From Poa pratensis (taxonomy: Eukaryota; Streptophyta; Magnoliopsida; Poales; Poaceae), in assembly GCA_947311845.1 (NCBI GenBank), contig CAMZMU010000034.1, positions 88,004,608-88,068,607 on the forward strand: DNA of 64,000 bases, written 5' to 3'. The position numbers and the translations under genes are program-made. Under the pieces are notes generated by a model. The model saw only the letters and a list, made by a program, of their open reading frames with translations. It made no database searches and had not been told where the DNA came from. Positions 12,867 through 24,153 of the stretch are shown in pieces. Every line of letters starts with the position of its first letter. Position 1 is the first letter of the stretch.

Positions 12867-12876
12867 TGGCCTACAT

Positions 12877-13589
12877 ATTCTCATGGATCTTATTTCAGTG
12901 ATAGCTTATTTCTGAACAAAATAATTGTAGCATCAAAACGGCCAGCTCCTTGATGTGCTAAATAGCGTACAGTTGGACAACTACCGCCGTAATCAGCAAT
13001 GGATGTCAACCTGTAACCAAACCAACTTCATGATTAAAAAAATAAGTAAATGATTATACTTTGCATCAAATGTGGTGGACTTTTATTCAGGAGAAATTAT
13101 GTGACAAAATAAAAATCATCCGAGTCCTATCCGTTGACAAATAAAAGTTTGCAACAACATATCGGCAGAGCCAAAATCCGGTTATTTACAAGATCACTAT
13201 GTGACAAAACAAATCAGTCAACAAACATTATACCAGTCCATATGATTCCTCGTCAGTTTATAATGTTTACTGTAACTCAAATGTCTACCTGTTTCCACTT
13301 TCCACATTACCAGAACCTAATTACACCATCTGCCATAAATAGAATAGGAAACTGACCATATTTTGTGTATATTGTGATAACATTGGACCATGCTCATAAA
13401 GTAAGCTTAAGCATGAACATAACCTAATCGTGTCTGTGCAGGTCCTCCAAATTAACACATGGAGGCTGTAGTGTACTGGCCCAGGCAGTCCGCTTCCGCT
13501 AGGCCATCGGTTTGGAGAAACCTTCAGCCCATGAGGTTGAAGGCAGAGCTGGTTGCAGAGTTCCATGTAGGTGGAGTAGAGGTGTTGCC
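12877..13589. other. Intergenic, nothing recognised
   Basis: AT-rich, no convincing coding region. From about 13440 the sequence becomes GC-richer and probably belongs to the gene scrap that follows on the minus strand (a frame with CRQHLYSTYMELCNQL), but I could not extend the family match through it. Confidence 0.35.
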
Positions 13590-13595
13590 TGCAGG

Positions 13596-13853
13596 CTAGG
13601 AGATGGTCTTCGGGGCGTCGCAACGGTGGCACTGCACCCCACCCTCGACGGTGGTGATGCCCAGGGAAGAGAGGTGTGAGATGGGGTGGTGGATCTCCAT
13701 GCGGTTGGAAAGAAGCAACTCCGTAGCGATGGAGACTGCGCCGGCCACAGGATCGAGTGCTTGAGCGTTGAGGTTCATGGTGTAGCAGCCACCGCGGAGT
13801 ACCGCGGCACCAGCAGCGCTTGCGCGATGGTTATGCAGAGCAGAACTCACCAT
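13596..13853 (-). pseudogene. DUF7086-like gene fragment
   Basis: The minus-strand translation contains ISHLSSLGITTVEGG followed by VQCHRCDAPKTI. This resembles the GITT-x-EG-x-x-xCRRCD block of grass DUF7086 proteins, a family of unknown role with a CxxC motif. Only about 30 residues match; the frame ends right after the motif and the usual downstream part (WMNP, CDxCG region) is not seen. I read it as a captured or decayed scrap. The match is from memory of the family motif, hence moderate confidence. Confidence 0.35.
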
Positions 13854-13910
13854 CCATGGACGACATGTACGTTACGGCAGCATGCCGCCGTAAATGGAGC
13901 TGAGGGATAG

Positions 13911-14608
13911 GCGCTAGTGCTCTCCATCTTCTGCCCCGACGAGGAACCGTTGCCGCACAACGATTTACTGGGGCGACACATGCAAATCGGGAAAGGAGGG
14001 TTTTTATACAGCTTGGGGGAGTACGTACGTAGTCGGCAGATGTTGAGGAACGACCGAGCAACATGGGACGCAGTGTTTGAAAACGACGATAAAATATTGT
14101 GGATCAGTTTGTTTACATAGGGTATATCACTTTGTTAGTTGAGAAAAGATGGGGAAACATGATAGGGCGATTTTTGGGGGCAGGGGGCTTGATTCAGAAA
14201 AAATAAGCAGGGAGGAGCCCACGAGAATAACCAACGTTCCATCATGTTCTGGGTTGTTGAGAAAAAAAAGGAGTAAACGTTAGTTTGGATAAGAGGAAAT
14301 AAGGCATGCAGAACTGAACTTTTTTTTGAAGATGCGGAACTGAACTCGAGCGATTTGGACGGGCGGTAACGATGTGTACTTCATTGCGCGCTGGTTGTTA
14401 GTGGCAGCCCCGGTTGTTAATCGCTGGAGTCTACGGGATAAGGAAGCGGGATGGCATTTGTCCTGTAATTCGGTGGATGTGTGACACCAGGCATTCACCA
14501 CGGGCTGAGCTTTAATAGTAAAGATATGTGACTATAATACAAATGTTTTCTACACACATCTAATGATAGAAATAGTATTCTACACAAATTATTTTATACA
14601 TTTCTAGC
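13911..14608. other. Intergenic, nothing recognised
   Basis: Mixed-composition sequence with short open frames on both strands. No family motif, tRNA or clear repeat was seen. Confidence 0.35.
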
Positions 14609-14711
14609 ATTAAGAGGGGCTTAGTTTAGACATCTACCTACACGAAATGCTTTTCTACACAAATCTAAGTATTTCTTTCGGTAGAAATGTCTAAAATAAG
14701 CCCTCTTAATG
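14609..14711. mobile_element. Small inverted-repeat element (MITE-like)
   Basis: CATTAAGAGGGGCTTAG at 14609 and the complement of TAAGCCCTCTTAATG ending at 14711 form arms of about 25 bp with few mismatches around a roughly 50-bp loop. This is a typical MITE fold. It lies just downstream of the receptor-kinase gene. The target duplication is ambiguous because TTAA lies inside both ends, so no superfamily is assigned. Confidence 0.6.
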
Positions 14712-14746
14712 ATACTATAGGTTACGAAAACGAAAATAATGTGGTT

Positions 14747-16161
14747 TCATTTGCACTCAGCTATGGATTGAGAAGGTGGAATCTCCACGTGTAGTCGAAC
14801 CACTCCCAACACTCGTGCTCGCTCGACCACTCGATGTCCACGGCACCGCCGGCAACGACATGAGATGCTGGAACGGGTTCGGCGGACGAGGAATGTCCAT
14901 CCCCCCTCCAGCATCTTCACCACGGTGCCCATCGTCGGCCTGGCCTCCGGCAGCTGCTGCACGCACCAGAACGCCACCTCGCACATTCTGTTCGCCGTTT
15001 CCTTGTCCTGCTCGCCCACGCTGTTAGCATCACAGCTGTCGATGACGTCCATAAGCTCGCCGCTCTCGTATTTGGTCCACGCCAGCTTCGGGAACCAACC
15101 GCGGCTCTCCGGCGCCGCCTCGTCGAAGTTCCTCCTCCTGCCGAGGATCTCGAACAGGAGGATGCCGAAGCTGTACACATCGCATTTCTCGGAGGTGCCG
15201 GCCCCGGCCTGCATCCACATCTCCGGCGCCGCGTACCCAGGGGTACCGCGCATCCCAGAGACGCTCCTGTGCGTGTCCGCCGGGTTCAGCAGCTGCGCGT
15301 GGCCGAAGTCCGCAACCTTCGGGACGAGGTCGCCGTCGAGGAGGACGTTGCCCGGCTTGATGTCATAGTGCACGATCTTCTGTTGGCACTCCTCGTGGAG
15401 GTACCGGAGGCCCCTCGCGAAGCCGAGGGCGATGTCGCGCAGCGTCACGAAGGCAATGCCGGCTGCTCTTCGCCGGTCGAAGAGGTAGGGGTCGAGCGCG
15501 CCGTTCTCCATGTACTCGTACACCAGCGCGCGCACGTCGGCGTCGAAGCAGAAGCCGAAGAGCCTGACGAGATTGATGTGGTGGGTCCTCCCGATGGTGC
15601 CCACCTCCGCCATGAACTGCTCCTGGGAGGTCCTGTCGTCGTGGCCGGCGTGGAGGCGCTTCACGGCGACCGCGAGCCCGTTGGGGAGATAGCCCCTGTA
15701 GACGACGCCGAAACCCCCGGCGCCGAGCCGGGCCGAGTAGTTGTTGGTGAAACCGGAGAGCTGCTGCGGGGTGAACCGGATGGGCTTCTCGCCTGCGATC
15801 TCCTCGAGGAACCTCTCCACCGTTACGTCCGGTATCTGGGAGTCCGGCACCACCGCGTAAAGCGCCGTGGAACTCCCCGTGGTGATGGTGATGGCGGGGA
15901 GGCCGTGCTTCTTAAAGTACCGGTACACGAAGTAGGCTATGGCGACCGATGCTCCGATGCTCAATACCCCTAAAACTGCAACAACACCATAGAGCGGTAT
16001 TAGCAAAATTACGAACGCATGTTGAATTCTTGATGGAACAAACGTCGGTCCACAACATTTAGGTTTGCGCACGCACCGATGATCATGGTCATGTAGTTCT
16101 TGAAGGAATGGGCGGCTTCGTTCTCCCCATTATCGTCGGGCATACCTGCAGAAGAAGACAT
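14747..16161 (-). CDS. Lr10/LRK10-like receptor kinase, ectodomain-less, C-terminus frameshifted
   Basis: Minus strand, two exons: about 16161-16077 (MSSSAGMPDDNGEN...) and 15975-14747, joined at GT...AG. A membrane segment (VLGVLSIGASVAIAYFVYRYF) is followed by a Ser/Thr kinase: Gly loop LGAGGFGVVYRG, VAVK lysine, catalytic loop HYDIKPGNVLL, DFG, GTPGYAAPE. The catalytic loop has Tyr where RD kinases have Arg, so it is a non-RD kinase, as in the LRK10L/Lr10 group linked to defence. The usual Cys-rich ectodomain is not found; a further upstream exon is possible because CTGCAG at 16145-16150 can serve as an acceptor. At the C-run 14901-14906 the frame slips: the family-like tail (MDIPRPPNPFQHL, stop at 14757) lies in the neighbouring frame, so the listed frame ends in an atypical Arg-rich tail. 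The kinase core is intact. Confidence 0.82.
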
Positions 16162-16561
16162 ATTAATTTGATCAAGTGGTATTGGGATCGAAACAGAGGT
16201 TGAGTGGTATGCTTTACATGGTTCTGATGGATCGTTCGTGCACATCGTACCAAATCGGACAGAGTGCGTCGTATGCACAGCAGCTCTCTATTGGGAGTGA
16301 ATGAACGAGGAAGAAGTAGTATGTGAAGCGGACACGGCACGGAAGGGAGAGAGCGTCGACAGGGTAAAATGTCGTGTGGCCTCTGAGAAGCACGGAGGAA
16401 TACGCTTGCCTCTCCACCTTTGGCTCCATATCGGAACGAGACAGTAGAGTCCCCCTCCCACGCAAGCTGGCTTCCTGCGAAAGGCTGCATGGGCTGGCCC
16501 CACGAGGCCCAAGTGACTCCTGACTCCTGAGCGGCAGGAGACACAGCTCCACTTTCTAGCC

Positions 16562-17052
16562 CAGCCCCACGAACGTTTTTTTCATCATCTCACAAAGCTT
16601 ATATTATTTAAAAAGGAGTGTTACAATCAGTGCCCAGACAATCCATGAGAGACACTGGAATGTAGTTGATCCAAATGCATGTTTGTCTAGAATCAGAAGC
16701 TTGCCTTAGCACATCTATGTTCCACACTTCCACCTCATTTGCCTCCCTACCAACAAAAACTAGCGAAAAAGTGTAAATTTTTCACTAATCTCTACAATCT
16801 CCTAACATATATAGGAGAAATGGCTGAACATGTGAAGCTTGTTGTGTTAAACATTTGAACAACCTCATGTGCATCACTTTCAGTGATCACCGATTGGGTT
16901 GGGTGCATGGAAAACAAAAATTTCGCCACAACTACGCAACAATCTCCAAGATCTACTATGAAGATACAAGTAACAACACATGCATATTGATCTAACTGTA
17001 AATTCGTTACCGACACCGTGAAGCGGAAGAGATGTCAATGACGACGTTGATG
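16562..17052. other. Intergenic; probable LINE 3' tail
   Basis: From about 16573 a T run is followed by CACAAAGCTTATATTATTT and an AAAAAGGAGTGTTACAATC phrase. I recognise this type as a LINE 3' UTR in grass genomes (minus orientation), with no coding part left. The remainder to 17052 shows nothing. Flanking GATG and TSD bases (AAGCT, 17053-17057) belong to the LTR insertion that follows. Confidence 0.35.
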
Positions 17053-17501
17053 AAGCTTGTGGGAGAACTCCCTCGGCTAGGCCTAGCCGAGAGAACATCG
17101 TAGACTCCTCGCGTCTCGCCTTGATCCAACAGAGTGAGATAGAGTCAACCGTTTCTCAACGGATCACCCCTCTGAGTTTCGCACACATACATCGGATCTA
17201 GTCCAGCAGGGCTTCGCCGTCCATGCTTGAAGCACTCGCCGCTGGTGTATATGAAGGTGGAGATCTCAACACATGAGAAGGAGGGAGAGAGAGATTAGAT
17301 ATTAGATCTAATTGGAGAGAGGAACCCTCTAATCCAACTAGAAGAGATCTAACTTGTGTCACCAAAGGAGAGGGGGTGGGGTTTATATAGGAGGCCAAGG
17401 GGTAGAGGGACTTGGGGAAGGGGAAAGCTTTCCCCTAGTCCAAGTCGGCTTGGGGAAGGGGAAAACCTTCCCATTGCCCAATTCGGTTGGGGGGAGGAGT
17501 C

Positions 17502-20253
17502 TGAAAGGACACGGATGTCGCCTAGAGGGAGGGGGGGGGGGGGTGAATAGGCGATTTAAAATTCTTTATGGTTTAGGCTTGAATAAATGCGGAATAAAAC
17601 TAGCGTTTAATTTATCAAGCACAAAACCTAAACAAGTTAGGTTTGCCTATGTGCACCAACAACTTATGCTAAACAAGAAATACAACTATGTGATAGCTAG
17701 ATCTATTACTTCAAGCTCGATGGCTATCACAGAGTAAATTGCATAAGTAAGAAGCTCGGGTATAGAAATACCGAGGCACTTGGAGACGATGATTTATCCC
17801 GAAGTTCACTTCTCAATGGAAGCTACGTCTCCGTTGGAGCGGTGCGGAGTCGCAAAGTGATCCCCGAATAGCCGTCAAATGGCACACCGTAATCTCCTTC
17901 GTGACTCTACCAATGTAGAGAACCACGAACCACTATGGGACACTTGAGGGTGGTCACCGAACCCGTACAAGGATGAGGCACACTCCACAACTTAATTGGA
18001 AGCTCTCACCGAATTCCCGCGGCTCCCAAAGCCACAAGAATCACAAGGTTGGGGCACGTCTCCACAACTTAATTGGAGGCTCCCAACTATCCCGCGAGCC
18101 ACCAAAATTTCGAGATCAACAAGGACCGTCTAGGGCACTCCAAGTACCCAAGAGGACAAGCTCTAGGGCACCCCAAGTACCCAAGAGTAACAAGCTTCTC
18201 AACTTCGATTTCCACGTATCACCGTGGAGAACTCAAACCGATGCAACGGGCAAGAACACAAGAAGTGCTCAAAATCCTTCACTCTCAAATCCCACCAAAG
18301 CAACTAATGCTATTGGGGGAGAAGAGAGGAAGAACAAAGAGGAACACCAAATCCCTCCAAGATCTAGATCCAAAGGCTTCCCCTCACTTAGAGGAGAGAT
18401 TGATTGGTGGAATGGTAGATCTAGATCTCCTCTCTCTTTTCCCTCTAATTGTAGGCAAGAATCATGGAGGGATAGAGATATAGCCAAGCTCAAGAAGGTC
18501 AACAATGGAGGCCAAATTCGTGCTGGGCAGAGCTGGCTGGCTGGAGGTAGGTGGAGGGGTATTTATACCCCTCTCAGAAAAAGAGCCGTTGCAGACAGAA
18601 ACATCGGATATTCCGACATAAGTCACGATCGGATAATCCGACTGGATCGGATAGTCCGAAACACAAAGTATCGGATAATCCGGCATAGCCGGATAATCCG
18701 GGTAGACCTATATCGGATATTCCGAAAAACTCCAGTACGCAACAAAACAGGCTGCAAGAAGTCTTTAGCCGATTTCGAGAGAAAACTTGAGAATCGGATA
18801 TTCCGAATCAGCCTTGATCGGATATTCCAAAAAACTCCAATATGCATTGTTTTTAAAGTCCTTAGTCGAATTCGAGCAATCTTGAGAATCGGATAATCCG
18901 AGTCGGCTAGGACCGGATAATCCGATTCCCCTGCTTGAGCAAATCTTGACAGAAACAGCAAAACTGCAAACTCAATAACTTTCTCGTTTGAACTCCAAAT
19001 TAGGTGAAACCAATTTTGTTGGAAAGGTAACTACAAGGAGAAGGCCTACAAAAAGGGGAAATATTAAGAACCATAAATAGAGTTAAGTTGACACACATGG
19101 GAAGGTGTGAAACTTTCCTCACGGATAAACCGATAATATTTCCAACCCGAAAACGCAACAAGTTTTCCATACGAAATCCGTTTTCGGAGAACTTGGGCTT
19201 GTCATGAAGATCACAACAAGCACCAAAACCCAACTAGGAGAAAAACCAAATAAGAACCAAGAAAGATGATGATGCCAAGTATGCAAAGGTTTGAGCTCTC
19301 TCCAACTGATACGCTTAAGGTTTAGTCGAGAACCCCTCTTGATAGTACGGTGTCTATCCAATAACCCGGTCTCCTGACTAAACATGAGACCGGTAAAATA
19401 GAAACCCTATCAAGATCATACCTTTACCTTGCGCATTCCACTTGACTAGATGATGGCGATCTTGATCTTCTCAAGTGGACCATCTTTCTTGATTGCGCTT
19501 CGCTTGGTGAAGATCCACATATTTCTCCCCCATACTCCACTATGGGAGAGCCTCTCATCGGCACATTTTCACTTGACCATTATCTCCAAATGGGTGGCAA
19601 GCTTCAAACATATAATATCTTCGAGATACTTCTCTTGAACTTGCACAACTCAAGTTTGATGACGATCACCACTTGACGTCGTCCTTCATGGGCTATATGA
19701 AATCTTCATTTGATGCAAGCCCATGGAAAGATACCTAACCATACATATAAATGCCACACACATATCATGGGTTAGTTCACAAAACTATATGGACAATTGC
19801 TTACCATACCAAGAGATACGAGATCCCACTTGGTACATCTTTTAGCTTTGTGAGTTGATCAAAATCTTGATCAACCTTGTATCTTTTCTTCTCTTTTCAA
19901 TATATGATGTCTTGAAGATAACCATGAATGATCACTAATCCTTTTCTTCAAGACATACTTGCAATATGCTCAACTCACATATGACCAATCATCGGATAAC
20001 TCCTCGAATAATAACTTGGTCATCACATACTCTTCTTCTTGATCATATCAAGTATATATCCATACACCTCGATGATCTTGATGCCAAATACTTCATTATA
20101 TCAATATATTCATGGCATCAACCTTGAATCCAACATATGGAGTTCAAGCATGGTCTATGGACAAACACTACAAGTACAACTCAATGCAACCATTAGTCCA
20201 TAGGGATTGTCATTAATTATCAAAACCACACATGAGGGCGCCATTCCCTTTCA
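17502..20253. mobile_element. Nested 2.75-kb solo LTR (TG...CA, TSD GAGTC)
   Basis: The ends TGAAAGG and CCTTTCA are mirror images, and GAGTC flanks both sides (17497-17501, 20254-20258). The host LTR reads continuously across the empty site. No gag or pol, primer site or second LTR is visible in 2,752 bp, so it is most simply a solo LTR with long LTRs, possibly a LARD-like family. The start TGTCGCCTAGAG with a G run and GTGAATAGGCG is a phrase common in Triticeae repeats. It includes a cluster of palindromic CGGATAATCCG words. A 307-codon open frame (17973-18896) lacks any domain and is likely chance. Confidence 0.85.
18600..18930. repeat. Cluster of palindromic CGGATAATCCG motifs
   Basis: About ten copies of CGGAT(A/T)(A/T/G)TCCG occur in 330 bp, near 18603, 18628, 18647, 18670, 18688, 18712, 18793, 18818, 18889 and 18913, with irregular spacing of 17-80 bp. 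Each is an 11-bp near-palindrome centred on AWT. The cluster lies in the middle of the nested LTR. The copies look too regular for chance and could bind a dimeric protein; that is inference. Confidence 0.8.
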
Positions 20254-21704
20254 GAGTCCTTGTCCAACAAGGCTACCCCCAAACCGCCTCCCCCCATGGG
20301 CCTTTCGGCCCATCTAGGGTTTCGGCCATGGGAGGGAACTTCCCCCCCAGGCGCCTTGGCCCACCCGCCCCATGTGGGGTGTGGCTGCCCAGTGGGCCCA
20401 CTTGGCAGCCCTTCTTGGTGGCTCCAATTTATTTAATATTTTTCCAATAATTATTAAATAAATAAATTTTTAATTAAATACTATTTTGTCTAATTAATTA
20501 TTATTTGAATATTTCCTTTTACAGAATATTCCCCGAATTAATTACTTATCATATAAAACACTTTTACATGATCCGGGACACCCAGTGTCCGCAGACAAAA
20601 TACTCCGGATAAATATTTCCCTCTTATATAAACCTTCGGAATAAATCCGACTAGTAATAGAAACTATTTTTATTACTCCGAGACACCTAGTGTCTGCATA
20701 ATCCAATCTCTCTGATAAAGGTATTATCTACCCCACAGAAACAATTCCAGTGATACTCTCTCGGTATCCAGACCAACCATATACACAACAAACTAGAACT
20801 GACTTAAGCGTGTTATCCTACAGGTTCGATAACGTGTAGCTATAATTAGATGTTTCCATCTAATCACCAGCCAGGGTCAGATACATGGGCTACCTGAATA
20901 ACTGCTACCGTTATGCGAATAACACTCTATTGAACCTGCTGATTATTAATTCATCATTCCCATTACTCACGATACTGAAATTACCCGAGATAAAGTATTC
21001 CCGATATTTCCATGAATCAATCCCTGATTCACTATATCTCTGTCTATCTCGTTACCGGTAAGTTTCCTTTTCTCGTTTCCGTAATCCGATATCCCACATG
21101 ATATAACTTCATCATGCATTGTCTGCAGAACATATTGGATATCATACATACCGAGTGGACCCTGGAAGTATCTCTCTTTTGACAGAGGAGTAATTTCCCA
21201 TCTTGGAACATCAGTATATATGCACACCTTGGTAATCACCCAGTGACCGCCGTTTTGCCACCCAGTTACGGCCATGGCGTTGACAGTACCAAAGTAATTC
21301 TTCCAGTATGCATAACCCCAATAACCTCATGGTCTAAGGACATATCATATAATAACCATTTGCGATATTGCACTAAGGACAAAAAGACACATTGGAATCT
21401 TCTTAGCATATCAACGATTTGGGTCTACCCAGCCATATTGTTTCCACCAACAATATGCTACTCATTGATGCTGACATAAAAAATGTCCTAGACCAGGAAA
21501 ACGTGGTCTTAAACAATCAATGAATTAGTCTAAAAGGCAAGACTAGGGTATACTTTATTCTGTTCATATCTCTACACGTGCGAGTGAGTTTTCCTCTGAA
21601 TCATATATTCAGGAGTCACCGTAGTTATATCATAGAATCATGAAGCATAATTATGAATTAGATGTTAAACTTTATTGCCTATTGGGCATACATCCAACAA
21701 AGCT

Positions 21705-23180
21705 TGCACTGAATTATGTGGTGGATAGATGATGGACGACGATGCACTGCTTAAGGAATAGGGCCTCCTCTTTCTGGCGTCATTGTACTTGTTTTTTGCA
21801 TCTAGTTTACATTTGTTTTCATCTTGTTCTAATAAGCATGTTGCCTTCCAACCACCATGGTTGAGTTTGGGACACAAAATAATTTCTTATTATTTTGTAT
21901 GTATTGCTTGAGAGAAAGAAGCAAACTTCTAGATCCATGTGTTCGATAATCAAGCTCATGTCACCTATGCGGGGAAGAGACACTTGTTGCATCACTCTGC
22001 GCTTGGAATTTTAAAAAGGTGGTATACAAATAATTAAGATTATTGCCATCACCTAGACACATGGCAGCACTCTGACATGGAGATACGCCTGAAGATAAGA
22101 AGAATCTAGAATACACAAGAACTAGTACCATATATTCAATATCCCCGATAGAAGGTACGATGTAACATTCAAGAGAAGGAAGCCAACTTATGCATAGGAC
22201 CAAGACAACGTCGGCTCCGACCGATGATAAGGTGATTTCTACCATGACTCGACCAAGAGTTCAACTCTATACAAAGGCTAGTTCAAGTCAGACATTTGGA
22301 TATAGATGCAACACGAAGATTGATGTTGTCACGCCCCAAGCCATGGCCTGGGCGAGATAGCAACTACGCACCTATAGACCGGGAGGTCCATACACACGCA
22401 AGGCGCATAAAAGCTGGCATAAACCAGCACAGTGGATCTCATACATCTCATACGAATATTTTTACAAATGTTATTTACATTTAGATTAATAAATACATTC
22501 TCTAGTCATGTTCCACCCAAGGCAAGCGGGTGGAGTGTTTCCATCTCTTTTGAGTACTGTAGATTTTCCAAAAGGTTAATTTTGAAACATTGAACATACC
22601 CAATAACTCAATATTATTACATTTATTTCCATTAATTAATGGTGGATAAGGTGACCCATCTCGGTCGGTAGACATGGTGAAATAGTATGAAGACAAAGGG
22701 GCTAGGGACACAGTATCGTTATTTAAAAAATAGAAACCCATGTTTAAAAGTTTAAATGAAAAAATTTACGCATATGGGAAGATGATTTATATGAATGTGC
22801 AAAATTTTGATGAATATGTTTTTTTGTTGGGGCTACACCACAATAAAAACTATCTTTGTACGAGGGCACTGAAAATTGAATTTGGTCTTGAAAATTGTTT
22901 TGTGTACGTCAAAAATGAAAACATAATTCAGCAAAACTTTGCATCTTTCATACTAGAGACCCATATTTACTTGCACATTTTTAGAACTTTTTAACTGAAA
23001 TTTTTGATTTTCGACTCAAAAAAGGCTCCCTAGGCTCATCCTGTTTTTGGAGTTTGGAAGGTTTCAACTCCAAATTATGTGTGTACGAATACATGCATAT
23101 ATATACAAAGACTATCAAATGTAAAACAACCCCTTTGTTACATTAAAGAAGTGTCCTAACAAAAGGAGTAGGAAAGATCT
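21705..23180. other. Intergenic, nothing coding recognised
   Basis: No gene seen. GTTGTCACGCCCCAAGCC at 22324-22341 resembles the start of a Triticeae LTR, but no partner or duplication was found. An AT-rich stretch (22740-23100) has an open frame of about 84 codons without features. Confidence 0.4.
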
Positions 23181-23184
23181 GAAT

Positions 23185-23485
23185 GGTCTAAAGCAAGCAC
23201 CCCGTCCATGGAACATGAAACTTGATCGAACAATGATATCACTTGGGTTTGAAAGATGCCCACGTGGGCATGCGATGTATAAGCGAGGAAAAGGAACACA
23301 CCGTCTATTACTTGGCGTCTATGTTCATGGTTTGTTGATTATAGGTGTCGATGAAGGTGAAGTTGCAAAACTCAAGCTATAGATGAAAGGACCTTTTTTT
23401 TTTTACGGGTGAAAGGACCTTTCAAGATGAGTGATTTTGGACTTCTCAGCTATTATCTTGGCATAGAAGTGCAACAAAATTTGGT
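23185..23485 (+). pseudogene. Copia reverse-transcriptase remnant
   Basis: Plus-strand translation shows LKQAPRPWN, SLGFERCPRGHAMYKRGKG, LLLGVYVHGLLIIG (YVDD decayed to YVHG) and MSDFGLLSYYLGIEV, a Copia RT block. A stop codon interrupts it near 23382. Just after that the words GAAAGGACCTT occur twice around a T run plus ACGGG, a tiny insertion of about 16 bp. No LTR, gag or integrase is associated. It ends about 100 bp before the polyprenyltransferase gene. Confidence 0.75.
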
Positions 23486-23686
23486 GTCATTACATTTTGT
23501 TGTACTTCTGGGCCGGAACATAGTCTAGCTGTAACATGGGCTGGGCCTCTTACTAGGCATCGTCAAGCCCAAAGCCCAGGGCCATCAGCTCCAGCTCCCG
23601 TCCATGGCGTCCTCCACTCTGCTCCGCGCCACCCTCCGCCGCCGTGCCCGCCTCGCCGCCCCACTCCCGGCCATCTCCCAGCTCAC

Positions 23687-24028
23687 TGTCAGGGTACCCA
23701 CCGTAGCGGTACCTGACCAGCAAGCACAAGTCGAAGCAGAGGACGAGTCGATGGTTAACAAGCAAAGGCCAACCCGGACCGTGAAGCCCAATCCCAAGTA
23801 CCACGGCCCGGCTTGGCAGCGCTGACTACTAAAGACACGAGCCCAGCAACAAGGAAGACATCCAGTTGGATCACGACGGCGGCTCTCCTCTCGATCCCCT
23901 TCTCTCTCGCCCCTGTTCCCTTGCTTCTTCTTCCTCGAACCTCCTTCTGCTACCAACCTGAACTCGCTGCTCGCGATTTGTATCCAATCAATGGTTGTAA
24001 TCGAGTAAACCCTAGTAGATACCTTACA
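23687..24028 (+). repeat. 5' LTR of the COQ2 insertion
   Basis: 342 bp, TG...CA, preceded by the CTCAC duplication. One substitution separates it from the 3' LTR. Confidence 0.95.
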
Positions 24029-24030
24029 CC

Positions 24031-24042
24031 TGGTATCAGAGC
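24031..24042 (+). other. Primer-binding site, initiator-Met tRNA type
   Basis: TGGTATCAGAGC lies 2 bp after the 5' LTR and is complementary to the 3' end of plant initiator-methionine tRNA, the usual primer of plant LTR retrotransposons. It fixes the element's orientation. Confidence 0.95.
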
Positions 24043-24153
24043 CGCAGCACCACCCTTCCCCAAAATTTTTTGCCATCCTTTCCACCCCGAGATCTGGAGT
24101 CAATCATAGAAACTCGTCGACAAAAGCAAGTGAGGGAGAAGCGAGAAGCGACC

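Larger units (their letters stand above)
10430..14525. mobile_element. Possible Helitron-like mosaic element (weak)
   Basis: The left side carries ACTAGCTGAATACCCGTGC followed by GTTGCTACGG, and the right side has GAGCTTTAATAGTAAAGAT. Both remind me of the outer ends of grass Helitron-like elements that pick up gene fragments. The interior holds a DUF7086-like gene scrap, a Tourist MITE and a LINE, as expected for an old carrier. No CTRR terminus with a 3' hairpin was proven, so the boundaries are guesses. Confidence 0.2.
17058..21699 (-). mobile_element. Copia solo LTR, BARE/WIS/Angela-like, split by a nested insertion
   Basis: On the minus strand it begins at 21699 with TGTTGGATGTATGCCC, a diverged version of the TGTTGGAAATATGCCC start of the Triticeae BARE/WIS/Angela Copia LTRs, and ends CACA at 17058. 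The 5-bp duplication AAGCT flanks it at 17053-17057 and 21700-21704. Removing the nested insertion with one copy of its TSD leaves 1,885 bp, close to the roughly 1.8-kb LTR of that group. No primer site, polypurine tract or coding domain is present, so it is a solo LTR left by LTR-LTR recombination. Confidence 0.88.

Noticed and set aside
15269..15973. 234-codon plus-strand frame opposite the receptor kinase
   Set aside because: Exact antisense shadow of the GC-rich kinase exon.
17973..18896. 307-codon open frame on the plus strand
   Set aside because: It lies inside a solo LTR, spans the palindromic CGGATAATCCG cluster and has no domain; most likely chance openness.
23604..23825. Short plus-strand ORF at the COQ2 start read through into the 5' LTR
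   Set aside because: It is simply COQ2 exon 1 running into the retrotransposon, not a separate gene.
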